From assembly GCF_000002235.5 (NCBI RefSeq), contig NW_022145609.1:23300408-23364407 (forward strand): a stretch of 64,000 nt of DNA, read 5' to 3'. Position 1 is the first letter of the stretch. Each line of letters begins with the position of its first letter. Shown here in pieces: positions 49,501 to 61,500 of this stretch. A program made the position numbers and the translations under genes. A model generated the notes under the pieces. That model was not told the origin of the DNA. It was given only the letters and a program-made list of their open reading frames with translations, and made no database searches. The DNA comes from Strongylocentrotus purpuratus. Taxonomy: Eukaryota; Echinodermata; Echinoidea; Camarodonta; Strongylocentrotidae.

Positions 49501-52500
49501 CCGTCGGTCTCTTCTGCAAACACTTTGATTTCGATGCAGGGCTCAAGCACTCCAAATCGTCACCCAAGGTGAGTTATATTCAGATTCTAGCTTTTAGAAG
49601 AATTAACATGAGCGGTGCATTTGCTCACTGTCTTGAGGTTAAGAATTCAGCAATATGTTAGACATCTTTACTTCAAAAGTATCATGTTACCTGATATTTG
49701 GTTTGAAATTCTATCCTGATATTCTAACCCATTACTTAACCTTGACTCTAACCCAAAACTCTGAACTAAAATCTAACCTAAAACCTAATTGCGACCCTAA
49801 CTCTAGTCCTATGTATGTGACTAAATGAAGCCTGGAACAACTGTCCTAGAAGCACAACAGTTTGATTCACCTTATCGACTTGCTTCTTATTGATTGGAAA
49901 ATGTTCATGTAGTCGTAATGGTTCTACAGTGGACAAGCTGGATAATGAATACATTTCCCTTCATGCTTTGTCATCCCCAGATACCGGTGAGGGACAGGGT
50001 GTTTGACGTCCTGCTCTACTTCTGCAACCGGGAGGATGAAGACATCAAGCTGAAGGCTCTGAGCGGCCTGGGGTTCCTGTGCAATCGCCATGCAGACTTC
50101 ATGCTGACCACTGAAGTCAAAGATCTCTACTGGAAGATCCTCACAGATCCTGACATATCGGTCAAGCAATTGTGCCTAGTGAGTCTCTTCTCTCCATCTA
50201 AATTTATAGTTGTCCATGTTTATTAATTCTTTATTTCCCAAATTTACCTTCAGCTTATACTTTCCACTGATTTCTAGATTTCTGTTGTAATGTTAATGCT
50301 AAATGAAATCCAATGACCTCTACTGAAAAGTCCTCACAGATCCTAACATATCGGTCAAGCAATTGTGCCTAGTGAGTCTCTTCTCTCCCTGACAATTTAT
50401 AGTTGTCCGTGCTTGTTATCTCTCTATTTGCCATATTTTCTTTTGGAGCGAACGGTTCCAGTATCTACTTTCCACTTCTTTTGAGATTTCTGTTGTAAAG
50501 ATAATGCTCAATGTAATCAAACAGTTTTTGTGCAGCTCAATTAGAGTGGATATTGATTGGTTGAACGTCAATTGTTTTCCATAGTTTTAGCACTCGTGAC
50601 ATGTGAAGGGTTGAATAAGTTCACTACTTTCTTTCCTTTTGTAAACCCCAATATTGGTTACTGTGTGAAGTGCACTACATCAGTGTCTTGCATCAGTTAA
50701 CTAGTTGTTTCTAGCAAATGATTTGTTTTCTGAAAAAGTTTGAAATCCTTAAAATTTAGATTCTATTATTCATTATTCATTCATTACTATTCAGATCGTT
50801 ATCATTTGACATGTTTGAATGTTCACATCAAATGCTATTGCAAATACTTCCACAATCAGATACATGTAGTTGTCAAATCGTGTAGTGTGCTGTGAGCTTA
50901 ATTTGTGCTATACCCTTCTTGCATTCAATTATCCTCCCTTTACCCTACCCAGGGCTGTGACATCACCCCAAAAAAGCTGGGCCTTGTAGATAACGTTAAA
51001 TTGCCATTCATCATTCATTTGTATAAGGTTGCTGATGTAGTTTGTCATTTCTAGTATTCTATTTCATATTCTTTCAGGTGGTGAGAAATCTTCACTTATA
51101 TCTCGTAGAAGAGGATGAGAGGATGAGACAAGCAGATGCAGAATGTAAGTTCCTCTCATTTGACATGACCACATTCCTTATTCATTTCATTTGGAATGGA
51201 TTCTATTAAGCCTCACTCACACCTGGGTCCCGTTTCTTAAAACTTGATATCAATAACAAGTTACAATAACTGTTATTCTTAAGCTACTAAAATTGTGGCA
51301 TCTGATTGGCTGAGAGGCTTTGTGAGAACAAGTCTGTCATAGAAATTTAGCTTTTGCTATTGAAAACAAGTTTTATGAAACACGACCCTGATGTGTTAAA
51401 CTTTCTCAAGAGTCTTTTTATGTAATTTTTTTTTTTCTTCTACTGATATGAGAGTATTTGATAAATCCGATCCACAGAGTATTCGGTACAGCGCCTTTTT
51501 CTTGCAGTAACAAAGCGCGTCTATAAGGAGCCTAAAACTGTGTATTGTGACAAATCTATTGCTGATACAATCGGTGATGTAGTATAGAACTTGGAAGTAG
51601 AGATACTACCGCTTTTTACACATTTCATTTCATTGTAAAAAGGGTACGAAATAAAGCACATTTTTTATGCTGGAAATTGAGACCTGAATCATTGGTTTGC
51701 GAGGATGTCATTTGAATGTTAAAAGATTACTTTCTGAATTCTGTCTTTTGCTCTTCAGTCAATAAAAGTCTTTATTTCGTATTATCTGTTCTCAGGGAAA
51801 GCACATGCCAAAGAGGAAGACCTGAAGGAGATGGGTGATGTACAATCTGGGTAAGTAAACAACTTTACCTCTAGAAACTCATTTTGTGTAGGGAGTGTAT
51901 GCTCTTTGATGATGATGATGGTGGTGGTGGTGGTGAAGATGATATTGATGATGGTGGTGTTGATGTTGATGATAATGATGATGATGAAAGTGATGTTGAT
52001 GAGGATGATGATGGTCATGGTGGTGGTCATGGTGATGATTCAAGTGATGGTGGTCGTGTTGATGGTGGCTATGTGGTGATTATAATAATAGGCCTTTTCA
52101 TGTAAAATGGGGCAAAATGCTTATTTGTAGAAATTAGAAATGTATTCTACTAGGAACAGTCACATACCATTGGAAAGTTTAAAACATGTACAGTTCAAAA
52201 AGTTCCTTGAGACCATGTCTATATTGATAAATAATGATGGTAATGAAAATGTGTAACATTGTTTATCCCCATCTACAGAATGAGCAGCTCTGTAATGCAG
52301 ATGTACCTGAAGCAAGTGATGGAATGCATGCTACACAAGCAATCCATGGTCAGGATGGCATCGTTACAGGTCATCGTTCTAACGCTAGGACAGGGTCTAG
52401 TTCATCCTGTTCAGGTAACTACCTCTAGTTTACTTTCAAGCATGGATGCATTCAGTTTTTTCCGCATTCAGATCCTGCCAATTCTCTGTTTCTGGCTTCA

Positions 52501-55500
52501 TAGTATACCAAATGTATAAGGCTCCAATTTGTCATTGTTTATTTTCAGGTGAATTGTTGTGTTTTTTCTTTGCGGTGTAGTGATTTTCGAGCATATCTTT
52601 TCATTTTGTTTGTAACTTCTAATCCAAACAACTCCATAATCAACATTTGATCAGCAATGAAAAAGTAATTTTGACAACTTTTCTAAAAATGCCATGCTTA
52701 TTTCAAGAACAATTGTTACATGAACAAGCAATTTAACCTTTTGCACAATTTCAATACATTAACACAAATTTGTACGATTTCACTTAAAAATACATTTTCA
52801 TTTCAAATAATTAGTCAACCGATTTTAACGTTTTCTTCCAACCCAGTGTGTACCTTACCTTGTTGCCATGGGGAGTGACCCAGAGTCTGCCATCAGAGTG
52901 AAAGCTGACCAGCAGTTGACACACATAGACAGAAGATATCCAGGCTTCATACAGGCAAGTAGAGCACTGTTTTGACTTGTTATCTCTCACAATGACTTTG
53001 AGAATGATAATGATGATAGCGGTAACAATGAAAGTGACAATGATAACGATAATAACACTGACAGTGACATTTACAACGAAAATGAAGAAAACAATGTCAT
53101 TGACAATGATGATAACTGTGACATTGTCAATGATGGTAACAGTGACGTTTAAAATGACAGTGATGATTAGAATGACAGTGATATTGACAATGATTGTGAT
53201 GCTGACAATCAATGGGGGTCTTGCAATATCTTGCGAGACCATGTATATCGTCTGGGTTTGTAATGCCTGTTGGATCTCTCCCCTTGCTCTCTCTGTAGAT
53301 GAAGGCCTTGGCAGGTCTGAAGATGGCCTACAAACTCCAGGAGCTGCTCAACTCTGAGACAGAAGAGTACATCCGTGGTATGAGGGAGACGGACAACCAT
53401 CACTATGCCCTCTGCAGTCATCTCTATTCAATGATCAGGTCCAACAGGTCACATCGGAGAGCCATTCTTCTCAGTCTACTCAGTCTCTTTGATGAGCATG
53501 TGGTGAGTTCAGACAATCATATTAATTCAACTTAAGGTCATAAGTTCATGAACTTGTATTTTCTACGACAGATATGATATGTGTGCACTTGAGTAAAGGC
53601 CTGTGAACTACACATCTGCAATGATTCATACATACATACATCATCAATAGTGATCTGTCAGTTTATGACAGATTCAATGACCCAATCAGAATTCTACATC
53701 AAGTCTCTCTCCAAGTACCTCGGTCTTGAGCCATCCATTTCAGCGTTTTATATCATGTTGCTCCACATTCTGCGATTAAATCATCTAGAAAGCCTTTAAG
53801 AAGTCTTCCCCTCATTTCTTCTGTCTCTCTCGTTTGAAGCACCCGTTTGTCATGAGCTCGATGCAACACCAAGTTCGAAACTCTGTCCTTCCAAGACACA
53901 CCTATTGTGATGAAATTGACAATATAAAGCATATTAAGATTGAATGGAATATCAATTGTGAAGGGAGGCAACAGGAAAGCTTTCCTTACCTTTTAAAACA
54001 TTTATAGATGGTGTATTCTACATGTTTATGGATAAATTTGTCATCATCTTCAATGGAATTTAACCAAAAAAATTAATAACCAACTTTTGTCAGTTTATAT
54101 TTGCTTAACTGTTCAATTCCTGCTGTTAGTAATATTTTGTGGTATGTGCTTTCTTTTAAGGGGTCTATTTTGATAGTCGAGCATGAGAAGACTTTGGTGC
54201 CAGTTGGGATAATCACAGTTGTTAAGACCAACAAAATTCCTTACATCTCTCTTGTATGTTCTTTTGTTGTGTAGAAAAGTGACCTGAAGCTGCTGGTGTT
54301 TGTGGCTGACAACCTGTCATCTTTCCCATACGCAGCACAAGATGAACCTCTCTTCATTATGCATCACATAGAAATCATAGTCTCTGTATCAGGAGCAAAC
54401 TTACTACAGTCTTTCAAAGATGTAAGTAATAATCACTATTTCCGTATTATTTCTCTCTCTCTCTCTTTGATTGTTGATTGTTGGTTTTTTGATGCTTCTT
54501 TGACAAGAATTTATTGCACCAAGACATTATGATGTATGCAATGAGAACATCTGTGAGGCAAGAGTCTTGCATACTTGACGATAAAGAGAAGCGTTGTATC
54601 CTAAAATATAAAAATAAATCAATTCTCCAGGACTCCATCCTTCCATTTGTGATTGTTTTTATGCCTCCGTTACGAAGTAGCCGGAGGCATTATGTTTTCG
54701 GGTTGTCCGTCCGTCCGTACGTCCGTCCGTCCGTACGTCCCGTTCTCGTGATCGCGTTATCTGAAGAACCGATTGATGGATTCCTGCCAAACTTTAGTCA
54801 TGTATGTATCTTGCAGAGCCGATGAACTGATTAGATTTTGGGGTCACGAGGTCAAAGGTCAAAGGTCACAGGGCTCATTATGTATGCAAAAACAGCTCGT
54901 GATCGCGTTATCTAAAGAACCGATAGATGGATTCCTGCCAAACTTTAGTCATGTATGTATCTTGCAGAGCCGATGAACTGATTAGATTTTGGGGTCACGA
55001 GGTCAAAGGTCAAAGGTCACAGGGCTCATTATGTATGCAAAAACAGCTCGTGATCGCGTTATCTCAAGAACCGATTGATGGATTCCTGCCAAACTTTGGT
55101 CATGTATGTATCTTGCAGAGCGGATGAACTGATTAGATCTTGGGGTCACGAGATGAAAGGTCAAAGGTCACAGGGCTCATTATGTATGCAAAAACAGCTT
55201 GTGATCGCGTTATCTCAAGAACCGATTGATGGATTCCTGCCAAACTTAGGTCATGTATGTTACTTGCAGAGCCGATGAACTGATTAGATTTTGGGGTCAT
55301 GAGGTCAAGGTCAAAGGTCATGCGGCTCATTATGTATGCAAAAATAGCTTGCGATCGCATTATCATTAGAACAGATTGATGGACTCCTGCCAAACTTAGA
55401 TCATGTATGTATCTTGCAGAGCCAATGAACTGAGTAGATTCTTGGGTCATGAGGTCAAAGGTCAAAGGTCATGGGCTCATTATGTATGCAAAAATAGCTT

Positions 55501-58500
55501 GTGAACGCATTCTCATTAGAACTGACAGATGGATTACTATTTAACTCAGGACATCTTGCAGAGCCAATGAACTGAGTAGATTTTAGGGTCATGAGGTCAA
55601 AGATCAAAGGGTCATATATGTATATAATGGATTACAATTGAAATTGATTTGAAAAATTTCTTCTGTTTTGGTTTGTAAAATTGCTCCATGACGGAGGCAT
55701 CATTTTCGACTGCGCGCAGTCGAAGTTCCATCTAGTTTATTTTATGATTTATTTTTTTCAGAGCTTTTCTCGCAACCAGCCATCCAGACCGCCCTCAAGA
55801 TCATCTCAGAATTCAGATTCAGCCAAACCAGCCAGTAGGGCGATCTTTGAAGATGATGATGAGGACGATGCTGAAAACCTCATCGGTAAGTTCATGCCTC
55901 TCAGCAGGCTTGGTTTAACCCTTGGTGCAAGCTAAGTGAAACATGGCCATTTGGCCTCCCAGGGAGAGGTTTGTGAAGACCAAAGCGATTTTACACTTCT
56001 GATAATATGCTACCAATTGTTACGATTGTCGGTAACCTCGTCTTTGTCATTTTGGGTTGGGAACTTTTTTTCTGAAATTCTCCCACCCTTGGTCTTGGTT
56101 ATGTTTTTATACGCTTATAAGAGGAGGCACGATAACTCAGTTGGTAGAGCAGTGGTCTGGTTACTAACAAGTATTTATGCTTTCTCAGCAGTTGAGTAAA
56201 ATAACCACTAATTCTACATCTGTTCTACCTTATACGCTTATAAGAACCATACCTTATGATTTCTTTGATTTTGACCTGGGATCTTAACTCCTACTGAACC
56301 GTTGATTTCACTAGTAAGTTTTTGTCTGATAAGTAATGACTTGAGATTTAAATACATCTAATAGGATGTGATAGGTAGGATGCGACCGTCATTGTTGGTC
56401 AAACAGTTTTTGAGCGTCAAGAAACGCCTGGCTGGAATGCTCCCCAGGGAGTGTAGATCCAATGACTGGGGTAATAAAAGCAAAATATTATTACATCAGT
56501 TAACTTGTCAAACAAATTAAATCATCTTTTTGTTCCTTGCAGAGCGAATCCCAGAAGAACCCACCCAGCTACTGGAGTGCTGTGTAGCGTCTCAGGCCGT
56601 CATCATGCTACTGGTACTCAAGCAGCATCTCAAAGACCTCTATGGATTCAGGGACAAGTAAGTAAAAGACCAAGTCAGAAGTGAAAAATGAAATAGATGA
56701 ATTATATTTTAACAGAAGCTTTTAACTCGTAGATTACAATATAAGTTATAGGCTATTTTAGTGTCTCTCAGAGGAGTAACAGCTCTCTGAAAACTTAAAA
56801 TCTGAAGCTTTGAGAATCAGAAGCTGTCAACCTAAAAACTAGCTATCAACTAACCAGATAGCAAGGAGTGTTCTGTTATGGAACAGGACAAGAATAAATT
56901 TCCCTCTCAAGGGCTGATCTTTTGAAGTCTTCAGGTAATAACTGCTTTACTTAAGACCTGTCAGTTATAAAAATCCAGTCTATAGAGCTAATGATTTGCT
57001 ATTGATAGATTTTTCTTTTAGTGTGTAAATGTTTCCTGAAACAATCATATTTTTCAAAGAGAAAATGAAAAGCCGGGAATAAAAATACAGGCCAAAGACT
57101 TATGTTGACTTGCTGTATGAACAAAACAAAAATCAAATCGTTATCCATGCCCATTCCTTTGTAAATCCCCTCACAGCACAATACACAGATACTCGCCGAC
57201 GGAGGCAGCCAAGGTGTACGAGAAGGCCGTGAGTAGGAAGTCCTTGGTTCACTTCAACCCTGCCAGAGCCCTGGATCTCCTCAGGACGGGCCAGCCTAAA
57301 GGACCTCTCAGTGAGCAAGAGAAGAGGGACATCGTGGAGGAGTACTTAGATGTAAGTGCCCACTTTCTTTTTCAGTATTGAAGTTTTTAAAATGGTTTAG
57401 GTTTTGTTAACCACCTAAAATCAGATTCATGAGGCATTCTCCGGCGACAATTGCTCTGCAGTTAATTTCTAACTCTTAATTTCTAACACTTACTACATGA
57501 TATTAATTAAACTCAATCCTGAACCCAACACTGCCTTACTGTAACAGTGGCTTATCCCAAGAGCTGTCATGTTTCCAGTGTCTCTTTTCAGAGTTTTCGG
57601 AGTTCGTAAATGGTATTTTTTCCATATACCAATGTATTCAAACATTTCTGTTTCAATATCACTTTATTAATAAAGAAAGTAATGGTATATAATGTACAAT
57701 TTTATAGATACATCAACAACAAAGAGAGGAAGTCCAGGTCATGTTCTATTATTATTATTATTATTAACAATTCAGGGCTAATGCATCACATTATTTATGA
57801 TAGAATACATGATAGACAAGTCGTCTGTTCAGGGTCACAAGGGTGCTAAGTCCATGTTAAAGTAATATGGATCAATGCCATTGTGGCTCTATACAGACAA
57901 CGTTACATGAATGTGAGATACATGTATAAAATTTAGAAACAATATGTGTGACTAACTTATAAGAAACATCATAAGGACTGATAAGTTTTTGTTTTACCTG
58001 TAAATGAGATACAGTCTAATGCTATTAATCTGCTACTATGATTCCTTGATACAGTTCAAGCAGCTGATGGAACTGATGGACGACAGTGAGGATGAAGAGG
58101 AGGATGGAGCTAAACCAAAGGCTGGATCAGGACCGGGTACTCCAGTCCGGAACCAGGTAGGCCTCTTCTTCCAAAATCGTTGATACTTCAATCACATTAC
58201 AAGCAAGAACATTCTTGACATTATGGTGATTCTTTGCTTGGACCATGAGGACAATATCAGCTTCAGATCCCCTACAACTATTTTGTCCATCCTTTCTTGT
58301 CTTGTCTAGTATCTGTGTGTCTCTATTCTTGTGACAATGTTTGTTTTGTCTTATAATGTGCTCCAGTTTCCCCCTAACTTGATGCAATGGAATGAAATTG
58401 ATGGGAAATGGTTTTGTAGACAATGTACATAGCAATGCCAGGTGGAAACATAAATCAGTGGTCGATCGGTGGTATTTTTTGTTTGGTGGGATAAAATTTG

Positions 58501-61500
58501 TTAATTGTAGGTGGGACACATTTCAACTATTCAGAATTATCTCTAAATAGTTTTGTATGTAGCAGTTCTTCTCTATAACACACATATGTTCATATATTTA
58601 CTAGTCATTTACATGTAGGTCTTCAAGTGTGAAAATGACCATGATGAAAACTTAACCGCAGAATTCTGCGCAACGGATAAGTACACTGTATTTTGGGGTG
58701 GGGTAGGGTACGGGGTACAAGTAAGGTTAGAGTTATGGATATGGTTTGGTGTTTGGAGATGTTATCAGGATTGGGTTTAGAATTTAGATTACTTGACAGA
58801 TGGGCTATTCTGCAGTTCCAATTATCAAATGACCATGATGAGAACCAAGTCAATTTAACTGCAGAATTCCGCACCCTGTTTAATACACTGTATTTGGGTG
58901 AAGGGTAGGGTCAGGGATACAAGTATGGTTGGAGTTAAGGTTATGGTTTGGGGTTTAAGATGTTATCAGGGTTAGGGTTTAGAATTAAAATTACTTGTGA
59001 GATGGGCATTTCTGCAGTTGTTCCAATTATCAAAATCAAAACCCCAAGTCAAATCAGGGACCCGTTTTACAAAGCCTTTTTTCTATGACAAATTACAAAA
59101 ATCATTGACGAAGCTGCTGTTAACCAATCAGAAGCAAGGATTTCAGTAGCTTATAACAAAAACTATCATTCGGCACTGATGACAAGTTTTGTGAAATACC
59201 CCCTAGATCAAATCAAATCACTTCTTGTTTTTCCTCTTGACAGGCTGGTGAGGATGGTGAGGTTAAGGAAGAAGTTAAAGAGGAAGGAACCAATCACAAT
59301 GGTGCCGCCGGGGCTACACCAGCAGGAGGAGGAGGGCTCGTGTCGACGAGCCCAGCAGCAGCCAGGAAGACGCCTGAACCACCCCACATCCCTCCCAGTA
59401 GGATGAGGCAAGTGAGGAAACATTCTGCAGAAGATGACGAATCCTCAGAGGAAAGCATACCATCACCAGTACCTGTTGCCAAGGTAGGATGATAATACAG
59501 TGAAACCTGTGTATTGTTTGTTTGTTTATTTGTTTTATTTCCGAAAATCATCATAAAAAACAACACAATATAACAAAATCAAAGACTTATATAACAATAA
59601 TAGAATGATAAAATGGTTTAATAGTCCATTTCAGAGCCATTAATCTAATGGCTCTGTTCTTCCATGGAGTAAAAAAAGACCACTCAAGGTTGTGTTGTGG
59701 ACTTTATGTATAGGTTCCTTCAATTCACAAAAAAATCGGTGTTCAAGGGGAAACATAAAATGTCGCTCTTAGATGGATGATCTTTCTATTTTGGTGGTCA
59801 TTGACATTAAGTATGTTTGATTGTAGGTACCTTTGTATAACACTTAATACTATATTTCTAAGCATCATATATCTATTATTAAACAGTCATTAAATCCTCA
59901 ATATAGCCATAGTGCCCTCTTTCAAATGGGCAATATGAATATTCTCAGGTAATGCATTCCAATATCCCCCTCAAAACTATTCAATCATAGATATTGTACA
60001 CTGGCTGTCATAGGATATGAACCCTTTTGTTATCCAAATCGTTTATTATGAAGGACATCTGTGGTTATGATTTTTAAAAAAATATGAACAAAGTGATTAA
60101 ACCTTGTTAATATTCACATTAACTGAAACCATGTGCTCCATGGCATAACATGCAATAAGGACGACTGGCTTGAGTTTATTCATACATGCCAACTGTTCAG
60201 ATTAAAGAGGAACATTCCTCTTTTTGGGAGAAGATAATTATCATTTTAATGCAGGTGTTCCTCTTCCTGTACAAATTTGTCTGTAGTATTGAATAGGAGA
60301 GTTAGGATTGTTCCTCTTTTTTTTTTAAATAGCATAATTTGTACAGATTTCTGATTTTCAAATGTTGGCATGTATGTATTATGACTCTTCGTTGTGATGA
60401 TTCATTATGGTTTGAATACGTGAAAGGTTATTTTCTGTCGTTATGAGAATATAATTGTTATACACTGAAACCTGCGTATAAAGACCGCTCAAGGGAGACA
60501 TGAAAAGTGGTCTTTATGTATAGGTTTCAATGAAGAACCATATTCAAGGGAAACAAAAATGCAGTCTATAAGATATTGTATATAAGATTTGTAATGCACC
60601 AAGTTTATCTAAAAGTAAATGCTCATGTCATTTCGCGAGTGGATTCTTGTAATTTATTCAGTTTGTTGTATAATATCAGGGGGGTGTTTCACAAAGATCC
60701 TTAGTTGGACTGAAAAATTATGGAGAGCCATTTGTAGCCTTTAAAAAATATATATTAAAAGGTGAAAACTAAAGTATTTCAGACTTTTTATTAATTCCAC
60801 ATCAAGAACATGAAATATCCTTGAAAAAAGAAAATATGAATTCATGATTTGGAACAACATTTTATGCCTTTTAAAATATCTTTTACAAAATATTTTCAAA
60901 GGTGCTAGCGGCTTTCCATAATTGTTAAGTCCATTTTAGAGATCAACTTAGGATCTTTGTGAAACACCCCCCAGTACTTGTAAAAAACCATTGCCTATGT
61001 TTATACTTCTCCCATCAGCCACGAGCGAGGTCACGAACACCAGCAAGAAGTAGAAGCCGGCAAGGAGGAGGAAGGGGAGGAGCGAGTGCAAAGAAAGCAA
61101 AGCCACAGAAGAAACGCAGGAGAAGAATATCCTTTGACAAACACCAGCATTCACCATAATGGCTCTTCTGCGTAGGAGATGTCTGTTTAAATACTTTTTA
61201 AAATGTTGATTTATCCTGTAATGTATCAAGTTTGATTATTTTTTGTTAAAGAGATGTCTCCTCACATAGAGCAAAAATTTAATTTACAGAATTGTTATTC
61301 AGGAAAATGAATCATGTCTCGCCTGTCTAGCGGGATGAAGATATGGGCACTGCTATTCTGATGGAGTAAATAAAGTAAAGTAAAATTATGTATGTATAAT
61401 GATGATGATGGTGATGACTGATACATTAAATAAATCATTAAGTAAAGTAAAATATTGTGAAAGTAAGTAATCTTAATTAAGTAAGAAAATTGTTTAATTG

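Noticed and set aside
49730..49810. CTAACC-like words considered as an interstitial telomere track
   Set aside because: Irregular (CTAACCC, CTAACCT, CTTAACC mixed with other text), not a TTAGGG array. The same applies to GGGTTAGGGTTT near 58970.
51884..52105. Asp/Gly-rich frame after NIPBL exon 34
   Set aside because: Translation of the (GAT)n tract; the true exon ends at a GTAAGT donor at 51851.
54750..55503. Regularly spaced 151-bp repeats considered as a CRISPR array or satellite
   Set aside because: Units are contiguous with no unique spacers, the context is an animal intron, and the ends are those of a Helitron-like element.
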